64,000 bases of DNA from positions 225,596 to 289,595 of the forward strand of contig WBMV01005965.1 in assembly GCA_013396655.1 (NCBI GenBank), written 5' to 3'. Positions 44,001 to 59,000 of this stretch are shown one piece after another. A program made the position numbers and the translations under genes. Position 1 is the first letter of the stretch, and each line of letters starts with the position of its first letter. The stretch is from Campylorhamphus procurvoides (Eukaryota; Chordata; Aves; Passeriformes; Dendrocolaptidae). The notes under the pieces are model-generated. The model was not told where the DNA came from, searched no databases, and saw only the letters and a list, made by a program, of their open reading frames with translations.

Positions 44001-47000
44001 CAAAGATTCTTTAATTACTGTTTTCTTTTTAAGAAGTTAATACTACAGAAATTCAGTATAACAGTATACAGAACAGGAAAATCTGTAAATGTGAAACCAA
44101 TTGTATTCTACAGCACATCTATTCTAGGGAACTGATAATACTGGCATTTTGGTTGACAGAAAAATAATATTTTTTAGATACTAAAACTGACAGCAAGGAA
44201 GAGTGAATAAAAATTAAAATCAGATAATTATCTAGGAATGCTGGACGCTTTTTTCACTGAAATTGTGGCATATTAAGCTTCTGTTCATTATAATTTATTT
44301 TTAAAACTATTGTGTATAACTTCAGAAGCAAATTCATGCCAAATTGAAAAACTGAACCTTAAAAAAACCCACAAGAACAAAATCAACACCCAAAAACCTC
44401 AAACCTGTAAACCACGATTCTCTTTTCTGAAAATACGAAAGAAAATTTCTTGCCCTGGTTTACTTCCATAGTTTGTACAACACTTTCTGAACTACTTATG
44501 AGGAAGGGGGGAGGTTGTTCCTCCCCTGTAAGTTAGAACAGAAAGGGAAAGCTGAAGGGATGAGATACTAATTCAAAGTCTCCCAGCAGAATGAGATTTC
44601 TCAAACACTCAAGTCAATTCACTAACTAGCTATGATTTTCTTAGTCTTACAATGTTTAAATATGTACCAATAAAATTATATTGCAAAATTGTAAGAATTT
44701 AAGATGTTTTGTATACTTGTACAAAATCATAACTGTAGCTGATTTGTGATTTAATATAAAGTACTATTTTAAATATCACATTAAAATTATAACAGAATAA
44801 CACAGTAAATTACATAATTAGTCTGGTAAGAACATCATGGGTAGCCTCTGGATTTGGTTTTTGCCATTGTCCCCAGAATGATGGGGAGTACCAAAAGTAA
44901 CATCAAACCTACACACAACTGTCAAACAATATGGAACAAAAAATGTAAATGCAAAACAAAGTGAAAACCCAGGATTTTTCTCATTGAGAATCAATCTCTC
45001 CTAAAGACACATTACTTATTAAATTAAGCACAACTGATCTGCACATCAAAGCTATGCAAAAATCCAAGCATTCAGAAAGTAAGAACGTGTGCACTGTGGT
45101 TCTCCAGACAAAATTAATTTGTAGCAGACGAGCAACTGCACACAAGAGTCTTTCAAAAGCTTGGTAGTCTATAATGGCTAATGTCATACAGCAACACAAA
45201 AAATACTAGGAGAAAGGATTTGAACTCTGCCATGCTCCTTTGATTGCTGCCTTGTAATTCAGCATAAACTGCTGGGCAAGGACAAGACATTGAGAAAGAA
45301 CTATGAAAATTAGTTTAAAAAAATACCTACAAAGAGACTGAAATAACTTAATCTAACCATTTTATCAAATTACAATGGATGAGGTTCCTGGGAAAAACAA
45401 ACAAAAACTTAATTACACATAAAAGGTTATCAAGGCTGTTCCTCTCAGCAGGATCATTTTAGCTGTATTATTCATAACAGATGCCTGTAATATCTAGTCT
45501 TAAATTTAGTACAGTGTACTTCTTTGCAGCTTTCAAGAGATGCAACTCCTTAAAGTAGTCCCATTTCTAAAAGAAAAAAAAGAAACAAACATTTATGGTG
45601 CAAATTTTCCCTAAAGGCTCACTCGCTCTCTCTCCCTCTCTCTATATATATATTTACATATATTTACCTACAGGCCCTGTATTTCTAATTGCTCCTCTGG
45701 AGTTTGATTTAATTACCTCACATATTTCTTCTAGTTGGTGCCTAAAAATGGACACAGGTATGTCCTAATTAATTGCAAGAGAAGCAAACAGTTGCACACA
45801 ATTTTCAAGTCATACTTTAACGTTCCAGTATGACATTTGCCTTTTTGGCAGGAATATGGTATTGCCTCACATTCCATTTATTTTTTGGCTATTTTTCTAA
45901 GAACTGCCCCCTTCGGGGAGGAGGAAAATGCATGCAGCGTGTTCCATTTTCAATAGGAGTGAGCTGTTAATGTGGCACATATCATACCATGAAACTCTAG
46001 CAAGTGTGTTGCCTGTTGATGGCCCCCCAGCTCATACTGCTGGCTGTCTTCAGCCCCAGATGCTATAACCTTGGATGAAAAGGCAGCTAGCACAAAGTTC
46101 TCAATTTCATATGCTGGGAGCCTTGGCTTATTGAATAAAGCACCCATCTCACTCCTTCAGAGGATCTGGACTACTGCAGATCCATTACATGAACCACTTT
46201 AATGGAAATGAGATGCCTGAACAAGTCACAGTGCTTGCAGATAGGTCCTGTGCTAACCATCCAACAGATCCCAGTCTACTTCATAAAGTGCTCTTACCAG
46301 ATTCTCTTTCTGCCCAGCAGACAGAGCACCCAGTGCCACATGCCTGCATGTTTATAATACAAAGGAGATGCCCACAGTGCCATCACTCACGCTGAGAAGT
46401 ATCACAAACACCCAGAGGTTAGCCAGCTAGTCCTTCACCAGATGTGGCCCATAGTGTCAGACTCAAATGCTCTTTCATTGCATAGGAAAGAAGCAATCCT
46501 GCAGGGTTCTTTAGTCTTATAGTCTAGGGCTTTAAAAATCCCCCAGCTTCAGGATGAACAGAGCTTTTAGATTTAAAAAAAAAAAAGGATATTAATATAT
46601 TGTGTAAGTAGTTGCTTTAAGAGATCATAAGGATTGATATAAATAGTCCATCTCTTTGAGACTTTAAATCAACAATCTTACTAAATAAACATTAAAAGAA
46701 TGATCAAGCAGAGGTTGAGGTAGACATTCAGACACCTAAATATGGCTATAGGTATTCACACAGATTCTGAATCAACAAGGAACTCCCACAACTAAAACAA
46801 AATACTGTGATAAAGGCAGCTGCAGAAGGAAAGACTTCTAAAGAATTACCTGCGCTTTTCAAGATTATGTGAATTGCCCCGTATACCAAACAGCCAACCA
46901 AAATGATCAGAAAAACTACTAAGCCAAAGAAATACCAGCTTTACCACTTCTGATATGTGCTGATATGTGTCAGAACTCATTTTGCCACCCCCATGCACTT

Positions 47001-50000
47001 GTGCGATGTCTCAGACAGACAGGAAGTATGCACATGGTTTCATCTCTGGTTAGAGCTCAACTTACTTACCATACTAATTTTAAAAATACTCCGTACACAA
47101 CTCCGCTCAGCAACAATCTGTTCACTTCTTTAGTTTTAAAAGCTCAACTGTTGCAGTCAGTCCCCACTTCCTCTCAACAAATTATGTAGGCCAAAGCTGG
47201 CTGCCTTGTCCTTACACCCATTGCTCTGAAATCCTGCAATCTTGTGGCTATTAGAGCTATGGGTTTTTTTAGCCTCAAAGGCACCCCATTACAATGGATT
47301 AGAATTTCATAATGCATTTTTCTTAGTACTTACAAAAAAAATGGTAACACAGCTTGTAGTTAATACAGTTGCTTATTAGATTTCCGAAATGGCAATATTC
47401 ATAATGCTTTATCTCTGCAAAGAACAGATGGAATAGGCCCCTTAGTTAAATTCAGGATGAGAGGAAGGGAAAATGGGGGCCAAAGAAAAAGGAATCATAC
47501 TTTAAGTGTTAAGTTACTAACATACACACTTTCTGCTGTATTTGCAACCCAAAATACACAACTACCTGTATAAGTAAATATAAATGCTTTGTGTAGAACT
47601 GTATGAGCTGACAAACGGCAAGAAGCAAAACATCACAACAGCCTAGAACGCCACAGAACCGACAGGAAACTTCTAAAAATATAAGTGCATTAAGACCTAT
47701 CTGGTACAAAAGCATATGGCCTCTTTATGCTAGAAAGCTATTCAAAAAGAGGTGTTCTAAATGCAAGTCACATTCATTTATTTGTTTTCTCCTGGTAACT
47801 TTGAATGATCATCAGGATGCAGTTTTGATCATTATGCAAAGTTAGAAAATCAGTCTAGTAAAACAGGTGGAACCTATTCACTCCTATAAGAACAAAGACA
47901 GGAATGCGAAGATAAATATTCAAAAATCTCTGTCTCCCTGCAGAAAACAACAAAAATGTAGCCATCAAAAATTAATCCAATAAAATGGGTTTAAGTAATC
48001 AGAGTTGGTGACAGCCATTACCTATTGCCATGAGTAGTTCTTAATTTCTGAAACTGGGAAAGGTGGGGGGGGAGGTGTGTGCTGCTAGATGCTCACCACG
48101 AGCAGTTAAGCAGATGGTGTGTTCTTTCATATTTCTTTTGTGAGTTGAATTAACAACTCACAAGCGTAAAAGGGGAAGGCTTTGGCCCTCCAATCTCAAA
48201 TCTATGTGAATGATGCCTCTCCTTGCCCATACTCCATTTTGCATCCATTCTGATACACCTCTGATTAAGGGCTAAAGTGATTCAACTCACCAATTCAACA
48301 CATAGAGACTTGTTTATGTTAATTTTGCTAAACTAGTTTTCTTTCAGTTTAGTAAGTTGTATCATTTCACTGTGCCATCAAACACCAGAGTTAAAGCAGA
48401 AGACGTAAATCAATGGGTAAATTGGCAGCCTCAAACTACAACATGAAGTAGCACTCCATAATAATTTAGAATTTGTAAGGTTTTTACAAAAAACCCCACA
48501 GATATTTCAACTTAGAAAAGAATCCTCTTCTTTTCCCACCATTTCATATACGTGTGTGATAGCATTTTTGATACTTACTTTTTCATTGCACACTCTAGAT
48601 CTCTTAGTTCTCCTTTTTCAAATTCCAAAAATCAAATCTATGAAGTCCCTAGCTGGATGAGGAAGGTGACAATTCCCATGCTACTTTTTTTTTTCTTTTA
48701 AATGACTTGGTAGCCAAGCTAACTGTCTCTTCTTCAAATGAACTTGGGGTCAAACAAACAGCTTTCAGTCAAACATCTCCACTAAATCCCTGAAGTGGTT
48801 TTAAACTGGCTGAAAGCACTTCGACACTGGCATATATGCAAGGTCAAACAGAAGTTTGTATTCAACGTCTAATCTACTTGGATAGCACTCAAAAAACCAG
48901 TTTATGTTAAGTTTTATATCCAGCCCACATTATTTGCAAACAAAGCAGGTATTAGTGATTTAACTGAGCATTCTTAAGGATAGACTGTTGATTTTTACAG
49001 GGAACTAGCAAAGCACCGTTACCACTAGATGTTTTTGTAAAATAAGAAGTCCTGTTGTAAACTCAGAACTAATTTTAAGATTCATTTCAAAAATGTCCAA
49101 ATTTCCCACTCCGCTTAATTCAATTTATGAACGGGATCAGTCCAGTCAAAAAAAATAACACTCTTTGGTTTGACAGTCCAGAAAATGTGACATTTAATGA
49201 CGGGGCTACAGATAATTTGCACCAAGATGATGACCCAGTGTTGAGACAGTCTTTAAAAGGCCTTCAAGGAGCAGAGATCTCTAGTAGAACAAGAAAACTA
49301 TCCAGAACCACACAGCTGATTGCTCACAAGAAGTCACTGCCTTCTTAGGATAAACCCTAACTGCACTGAGTTTAACAGCAATGGCAGACACTAAAGCACA
49401 CTTGAAAACCTGTTTCAGATTACACAATACTGGTAAAGAGACTGAAATACAAGAAAACATATTCTTTCAGTGGTCTCATGGTCTTGCATGAATTTAACCT
49501 AGGGATCCCATTAGCACCATTTGACACAGCACGTGCACTCACAGATTCACTACAGTTACAGGAATATGCACATACGGACTTTCTCCCCCTTACAGAGCCT
49601 GACATTCCTATTAAAAAATCACCTAAAGGAAGGTTAAATATCACTACAAAGGTAATTTCAGTCAATTACACCTCTGGCATCTAGTTTCTTTGGATAAATT
49701 CAGACTTGGTGGAAATATAGTGATTTAAGCCCTCACTTCAGACTATTTTAAATTAAAAACACATAGCACAAAGGTATCTTACCTACATAAAAAAGTTCTG
49801 TCCTCTCCACCAACTTGCCTTTTCCTTTTCCCCTGGCTTTTCTGAACAGGTTGTTTTCATCTCAGACAAAGTAAAAGGCTCAGATTTAGTAAGATACAAA
49901 TTCATTAAGATATAAACACAAGTAACTGAAGATACAGTTCAGAACAGTCAAACCAGGCTCTCCCTTGCTTTCCAGTGACTTGCTCTGCAGAAATATCCTT

Positions 50001-53000
50001 AAATTTCTCTGCTGGCTTCAGGAGATTTAGCATGCACAAACCAACAGTCTGTCTTCCTTTCTAGCTCAGTGCCAGCAATAACTTTTAAGACTCTCATTTT
50101 GCAAACTAGCCAAACTCAAACACTTTTCATTTGTTTTGGGTTTTGGATGATGTTTGAATTCAACTAGATATGTACTAATCCCTAGACTTTTCCTTAGGTT
50201 TTAGCACAAGTGAATCCTTATTTATAAACATTTTAACAGAACTTCACTCCTGCTCTAAACTAGCAGTTTATCCCTCACCAGTAACCTGCTGTACTATTCT
50301 TTATTCTCTTTTAGGGGGAAACATCACACAAGAGCTAACAAAACACATCTCATTTGGATAAAACGACTAATACACTAAGAGTGCAATATTTTGGCTTAAA
50401 ATAGAGAGCCCTTGTATTTGGCTTTCCAGGAATTCCCTATGCAACAATTACGCATTAAAAATATCTAGCAGAATAGAAGTGGAATGAAATTCAAAGGCAA
50501 GCAAGCCAACAAACTGAACCTTTTAAAGAACTGTAGGTAATTTCTAGGTATTTAAATATATACATATGTGCTTTGGGGAGTGGTGTGGGAGTGTGTATAT
50601 AAATGTGTTAACTTGATCACTATTACTTTTGCATCATGAATTTTTGAAATTAGGAACTACAAGTATTATCCATTACAGGTATATCTATACTGGTCTCTTT
50701 GCCATGTCTTTGGCATGATACATTGTAGATATGTTTTTCAGTATCCTGCAGATTTCCCTTTCCTATGTTTTTTCCCTTTTACACTTAGCAAATATTCATT
50801 TTTCTCTCCAAAGCTCCCTGTGAAAAAGATTTTTCATCCTAATAAACAATTATTTAACATGGCATCAGTAAAGATACAAATAGCATACAATAACTATATA
50901 CCTACAAAACATCATTGGTACCTTAGGCTTAGAACAAGAAGCTGTATTTTTATAACATCTGGAGCACAATCTTACAATCTTTGAACTGCCTGTAAATTTA
51001 CTACAATACAAATATCTACCTGCATCTACCTTTTATGGAGATATGTAGATCTATCTTTACAGAAAGACATTACATCTCTAAAAATAGTCAATTCTTTAGC
51101 TTCCTCTTCCAGTAAATAAAAAGAGAAAGGGGGGAAAAAACAACACAGAAAAATTTAAAGTACCTACAAAGTACAAAGAAAAAGGGAACTATATATATGC
51201 AAATAAATACAGTTACAAGAGATGAGTTGCATTAGACAAAGTTTTTCAATGTTTTGATTTTCCCCTCATATTCTAATGGAGCTATAGGTCCCTGAATAAA
51301 GAACAAACCTGTTAAAAAGTTTTCTTAATTTTATCTTCAAATCTTCTTATAAACAGGCTAGAGAACCCAGAGCACTGCCTTAAAGACAATGATAAAGCAG
51401 CTTTTGGAGACAGACACAAGTAAGGTTGAAGAGAAGCAAAGTATTAACAATACTGTACACATACTTGCACTGTGTAGAAGCATCCAAGCAGCAGAGGAAG
51501 TGACTGAAATGAAATTTGGTGTGCCACTACTATAAAATGGATTGTTAAGACTACAGAAAGCTCCCAGTCAAAAAGAGCAGACAACAGATTGGTTAAGATA
51601 ACTGTAGTCATTTTAACCAATCTATATGGTAACTATAATCAGCTATAACCACCTAACTAATTATCTGAGCCTGGAAGAGGGAAAAAAACCCCCACATTAT
51701 TTTCTGTTAAATCTCCTCATGTTTCTTACCAGCATCAATTGGGTCCCTGTTGTTACAAAAGATATCCACAGCCTTGTAGAACAGAGATGTCTTAACTAAG
51801 CTGGACACTCATTACCTAGAGCAGCACAGAAATTAGTACAGTAAATAATTTACCTGAGAAAACTACAGTAAATTGTAACTCATGCTGACAAGCAGACTAC
51901 ATCCATACTGGCACAGCTATCTCTGCACAACATGGCACTGTAAACTCCTAAAGAGAAGTGGCAAATAAGTGACACCGAAGTTATCCCAACAAAAATGCTG
52001 CTTTCCCAAATCACAGCACAAGGCTACTCACACCTCAAATCGACTTTGTGTTGAGCTGCTATGGATGACCTTCAATTTAAACAGCCCTGCAATGGCAGAA
52101 TATACTACTGAATAAACTTTGTTTTCACTAATGCAATCCCCTTTCAGAAAAATATAAACATCACTTTCCATGGTACACTTTTCTTTCAAATGGACAGTTC
52201 CTCAAACTATTAAGTAAGTTGTAAATCCTCCCTCCACTACCCAAGGTGTGAAAAACAGCAACTTATTTGTATATCCCACTTTCCCCAGATGAGTATTTAA
52301 AAAATGCCAAGACTATGTCTTCTGAAGGGAGACGTATGTAACTCAGTACAATTGTAAATGATTAAAAAAAAAAAGTTAGGACAAATTTAAAGCCCTAATT
52401 TTTATATTTTTGGTCTTATTTCATCATAAAAACCATGGTGTTCCTATAAGAATATTCTTCTGTGAGCTAGTTTTACAAGTTTTTTTAACTTGTAGGAATA
52501 AAATTCTTAACTTGTGGAAATCTAACAAACATAAGCACATATGCAAACTCTTCTCCCATTTCAGTGCATTTTCAGAAAATACTACTGACCAAATATTCCA
52601 GTATAGTCAGTAGCTAGGGTATTACAAGAAAATTGATAATTTCTTTTTTTATTCCTCTCTACAACATTCATCTTGCAGAGTTGTTCTCTACCTGTAAGAG
52701 TAGAGTTCAATATTTGAGGTTTGTGAAAGGAGGTCTGGGGGAAAAAAGGCTCAATGTAATCCAAACAGCAACTATTCAAAACCGAGATGCAAGCTCTTCC
52801 TGTTCAACCAAATGCTACTATTTGAAAACCCTTTCAAGAATTTTCCATCAGAAAATACCTGTAGCAAACAAGGGTACAGGCATTAAAAGTAAAACAGACT
52901 TTTAGAAAACAGAAACACCTAGTTGAAGACAAGTTTAGAGGAGATTTGTCATGTTCTGCGTAATTATGAAGACATATTTTAGATGTGTGCTGCACAGAAA

Positions 53001-56000
53001 GTATAAGCGCCACTGTAGTAATATAAGCAATAAGAATACATAAGCAGCTAGGATTCAGCGATGTTACTTTTCACAATTTAAGGAATTAAAGGACCTAAAC
53101 TACTTTTTTCATGCCTTTTATTCAATTTAATTACCCACAATACTTCAGTTTCTTTGGCTACTCAATGCTGCACCTGTTTCCAAAACATCTTCAGCTGGCT
53201 TAGCCTGTGACTAATGGCAGCCATTTCCAGGGAGTGGCTATTTAAAGAAAGATCCTTGCTCTGATTCCATAAAACTCTTAAATGTATTAAGGAACAGGAA
53301 TAAAATTTTTGAAGTTGCATAGGTGATAGAAGAGTCTGTTCGCTGCTTTCAAGTGTGCCGAAGCTATTATGTAAAGCCTGTGTTTTTTTCTTAAAAGTCT
53401 TTAAGCCTCTTATACTAAAACCTTCATTTTTTTTAGCCTCTTTTCAAAAAGTAACATTTGGAGTTACTAAAGTGAAAGAGAAAGTCTATCTTAAGTTTTA
53501 CTTGATAGTCTTTTCCATGTCAACAATTCTACTGTTACTTTCCACATGAAATCTTGTTCTGTTCTAAAAAATTGAACAAGAGGCACTCCAAGAGGTCTTT
53601 GGTTCCAAAGTTAATGCAGCATTTTCAAATGCCTATCAATAAAATATCAGTGTCTCCAACAAATCATCATGTTACAGTATCAACTCTGTATGTCAATGAA
53701 ATTCTAATTAATTACATGTTTATGATCAATGTTTTTCCTAAGTCTAAGAAGATAATTGAAGATGAATTCTGAAATACATAGCTTAAAGGATAGACCTAAT
53801 CTTCCAACATGACTCTATGATGAATCATCCCACTGTAATATTTGCTTTCAGAGAAATATTGTCCACCACCACCACCAAAAGAGGAATATACAGTTAAAGC
53901 ACGCTGGTCTTTCCAAGCAATTGATGTGTGCCCACATACTCGTGTACTTGAGTGGAATGTTGTTTCCGTGGTCACAAAAGCTGTATTAAGAGAAACTGAC
54001 AGACAAAAGAAAATGCCGCAGTTCCTTTAAGACTAAGGAGTTTTCTTGTAAACACAAGTCCAATTTGCAGATTGCATTCAAGTATCGCAGTGTATTATTT
54101 CCTTCCCAAGTTCAATTCTGAGCAAGCACAGTACGGATATCCCACTAGAGCAGAGAGATAGCAAAGTTCTGGAACTGTATTTTGGTTTATTTGGAATCAA
54201 ACCATATTCTGTTTGTTTTAATATATATGTTTCTATGAAACACAATTTGCTTCCTCAAAATTCCAACTAAGTAAATACAAGATACATAACTAGAGAAACT
54301 TGATCAGGCCAGCTTAAGTATCATGAATGATTTTTATTCCACATAATAGATGCTATGTTTGGTATTTAATGTCAGACCATAGTTAAGATTTTATTGCACC
54401 ATTTCAAATGCTCAATAAGTGGAACTTATTGTTCATCCAGTTAGAAATAGGCAGATAGTTCTTATTTTAATGAAAAACAAAGTAAGTGTAATTTTACTGA
54501 TCTGAAATCAGTACTACTGGATATACAAATAAAAACATTCCACTAATTTAAAACTGACCTATTACCTTTTGAGTTGCTATCTAGATGCTACCAATGCCAT
54601 CCACATTACCAATGAAAAAAGTCTGTCATAGCAGGACATGCACCTATCTCTCACTGACTGATATATTATCATCATCATCATTATTATGCTGTCATCAAAA
54701 GAGTTTGTTTTACTATACTGTATATAACAAAACCAGCTCATTCACTTTACTTGCACCTAGGAAACCTAAGTAAGCCTATACCACTAAGTGTATATATGAA
54801 TATATATTTTGTATTATTCACAATGCAACAAATAGATTTTTATTTTTTTAATACAGTGAAACACATTTAACTCATCAATCCAAACATTTTGGCTCCCATC
54901 AGGTAAAGTAAACTGATACCAGAATATTAGCTCAACAACATAAGAATTACTAACAAAGGAAAGTCAGTTGCTGCAGACAGACATCTTATATACATACAAA
55001 CATTTTCTGGAACTTCATGTTAAATCATTCCAGGGAACACCTTGGCAGCAGCCTTGGCAGCCCAACTCTAAAATGGATCAAGAGTATGAGAATATATTTG
55101 AAGTGTGACTCTTTGCAGGTTTCAGCCCATATAGCCGATACTGTACCTCATCAGGTGGCACAATCTTTCTGCTACTTGATTTTTAGGAATGTAAAAACTG
55201 CACCTGTAATCTGTCAGTAAATGAATGAATCCAAGTTTAATGTCTCTTAAATTGTCCAACATGCAGGAAAACAGGCATGAAATTCTGCAAAGAAGACAAA
55301 GACACTACATGGTTGCCCAAACCATGTTCTAGGTGTAAATATATGTGGATTTGTCACTGTAAAGTTGTGGAAGAGCACCTCAGAGTGAATCTGCATTTAC
55401 CAAATGGAAGTGACTCAAAGCTGAATTATGGTCTCCATTTTTGTCTCTGTTACAGGTAGCAAGGTATTGGTGCATATAATACTCTGATTTTCAAACAATA
55501 GTGCCGTGTTATTTATGCTTAAGTATTTCACTGTCTACCTTGATGCACATCTAATAGGACAACCTAAATAAACTGAAATGGAAATTTATAAAATTATTGC
55601 TATGTTTCCAAAAATGCATTTATATTTATGGAAGCACAAAGCCTATGAATTATATATATTTTATTTCTAAGTTCAGAGATGTAATTTGAGGTAACATTCA
55701 TTTAATATTACAGCAACATCTATCTTTCAATAAGCAAAGCAGTAAAATAAGTTTAAAAGGGAAAACACATATTCCATTTCAAATTCCTGAATTCTGAAAT
55801 GATGGTATAACATGCACTCATTTCCAAAATGTCTCAACCTCTTATTTCTCCCAGCAAGTAAATGTACATCAATCTAATTGTCACAGCATTAACAAAAAGA
55901 TTAAGCTAACACTCTTTCACTTAAACACTCATACAGGATATTGGAAAGTCTATCTTCTACTATTCTAAATGAATTTAAATTATTCTTTGCGATTCTTAGA

Positions 56001-59000
56001 AGAATGTATTCCACATAAAGTGGACTATATCAAATCTCTTGTTTGTACATTTAGCACTTGCAGTCTGCTGTTGAGAGGATAGCTGAAAATAGGAAGGAAA
56101 AAAAATTATCACAGTGGATCAGATTGCCCTGCCACAAACTGAAACACTTTTTTTTTCAGATCAGAAGAGAATGTGAAAAAAACAAATTACTCCGTACTAC
56201 ATTATTTATTACTAGCTGAAATCCTGCATCACATACACTTGGATCTGAATTTTGCTTAAGTCAAATCCCATTTCCCAAATCCCATTTAGTAGGATTGTGT
56301 AAACAATGAAGAATAATAAGTTAGAAGGGCATCTAAGGGGGAAAGGATCACAGATAAAAGCTCAAGGAGAACCCAGGTTCTTGGAAAGTAAGATAATAAA
56401 TGTCACCTAAATTTTAGCATTAAGTTTCTGGTAATAAGCAGAAAATGTCATACACCTCACTCCACCATCTCCAACTGGCATTAACACCCAACCGCCAGTA
56501 AGTCTCCACTTGTCTATTTACAAATGTATGTGCCTTCTTAACATGAAAAAGGAAAGAAAAAAAAAATCAGAAGTTTGACTTCTCTTCCCCAAATTATGAT
56601 TTTCTACTATATTAATTTGGAATAAAGGTAGCACAATTGTTTACATCTTCTACCCATTGATAAAAATACCTATTGTCACCATGTATTGCTAACATGTATT
56701 AGTCACATGAAGACTGTCACTTTTACAATATAGAAATCTAATAAGTATTTTTCTGCAGAAAATTATAATATCACCTGTTTCTCTAATTTAGTAAGAAAGA
56801 GACATAATTGTGGTTAATGGTATTCTTTCCAAATACTGAATAAAAACTTGGAGGGGGAGAGGAAGCAGAGGAGGAGAAGCAAAGCTTATTTTGGCCTCCT
56901 TAAAAAATCCCTTTTAGTCTGAGACCATCTCTTCTTTAAAACCTCTTCATCTTTTGAAATCAGTGTTTACCATATGGAAAATTAAATGTTATTCATCACT
57001 TTAAAGGTACAGCATCAATTCCATTTAATCTTTTCACTCAACACCTTCCAGAAAGCATGGACTTCAAACCACAGAGAAGTCCAGCATTCTAGCTAGCAAG
57101 CAAGCATAGTAAAACCTCTAGGACAATTTCACCTGCAGAGAGTTTATAAAGTGTTTAGCCTGTAAATTGGTAACTTGGCAGAGGGACGCAGAAGAATGTG
57201 TGTTCACAAGCAATTTAAACTGATCTGAATCAGTCTCAGTGCACTTCTGCTTTTGTCTCCTTTCTTCCTCTGCCAGGGATCAGCCAGGATAGGGACTGGC
57301 TGCAACTGAAGAATAGATGTATCTGATTGTTCTTAATTTCAATTTAGTTCCATGTACTCTGGGACCACACAAATGGACTGCTAGCACAAAAGACAAGAAT
57401 AAACAGCCAGGAGTGGAAGGAGGATACAAGACTGCATTCTTCCATACCCATACAAGCTTCATTTGACAACCTACTTACAAAACCAAATCCTTTGATATAG
57501 GTTGTCTGGGGACAAACCAACAGATTAAACAATAAGAACAGTGTTGTTCATCAGTTAGTCCAACCTGGGTGATCTGCTCTGCAACAGAGCTGTAGAGATG
57601 TTTGTACTCACACTTACCTTAAATGACAACTGATGAATGCTGTCCCAAAATAGGTACTCCTTAAGGTGATCTGCATAAGTCACCATCAAAGAATACATTT
57701 GGGAGTTCTTGATACTAAACAGTCTTTTCTTTAGCATATTGACTACGCTCTTCACTGGAGAGCATATACAGGCTCAAAGAAGTAACTCCAGGTTAACTGA
57801 TGATTACGACTGTTTTTGTTCACAGTAAGGAAAATGTCTTATAGTTCAACACAATGTTTCTGCTTAGCTCATAAGACAATCTTCTTCACAGTGTTCCAAA
57901 CAAATTCAGAAACCCCCAAAATAATGCTCCATGTTCAATTAATTGATATACACTCAGGAAGTGACTGTCACACAGTGGCTGTACATAATGCAGGCAAGTC
58001 ACCTCAGTCCCAGTTTTCTACAGGTAACTCAGCAACACTCTCCACCACCCTGCCCTGACATCCTCACAACTGCCTTTCCAGAGCTTGCTTACAAACTCTT
58101 CTTGCTAAACAGGTCATGACTGTTTTATAGTCTGCCAAGCCAAAAAAAAAAAAAAAAGACAATAGTGCTTTATTGAATTTCTCCCCGGTTCAAACTAATC
58201 TTCACAAGGAAAATAGATGTCTTGTCAAGTATAGAATATCAAAGTGGCTTGCTGACTTTTTCATACTTGAATTCCTTGAAATATCCTCTCATCTGGTCAC
58301 CCCATGTTAACAGAAAAAAGAACAAAAAACCCAACTACCCAGATTTATGACTTTCCATCAAAACCTTTAAAAATAATTATTCTAACACACACTAAATCAC
58401 TAACATTTAGTTTATGCATAGGGCTAAACAATTTTCCTTAGTTCCCTGACGGCCTTTTGAAGTCCTCTACTAGTCTTTAACAATCCAGTCCATACACATA
58501 TCCAAGCAAATATTCAGTGAGTTGTAGTAAGGCCAGTAACTGGACAACACTGCAAGTACTAAATGGAAAAGGCAGAAAAGTAGTATTTGTTACTGAAACA
58601 CATCAACTAAAGAGTGAGCAGCGGTACAAGCCCTGATTTACCAGCATTTCTCAGCTGTGACCTGAATCCCATTTAAGGTAAAAACAGTTCAAGATCCATA
58701 TTTTCCAGCTCTGTACATTTCAGTAAAAACAGCTGAAATGCCTCTTATAGTAAACAGAAATGCAGAGAATCTACTGTTGCATTTCACAACAGGTAGTGAA
58801 GAGAAAGTAGGTTAACTACTTTCAAGTAAGTATGAACTGATAAATAATCTAGCATTTGGGTAGCTGTGTATCACATAGGGTGTCAAGTAAATTTACACCC
58901 TCGGTTCTTCTATGATATTAATTATCTTTTTTCAAATAAGGGCACCTCTAACTCCCTTTTATAAAAAAGTACATGTTTCTCAGGAAAATGTACATATCCG

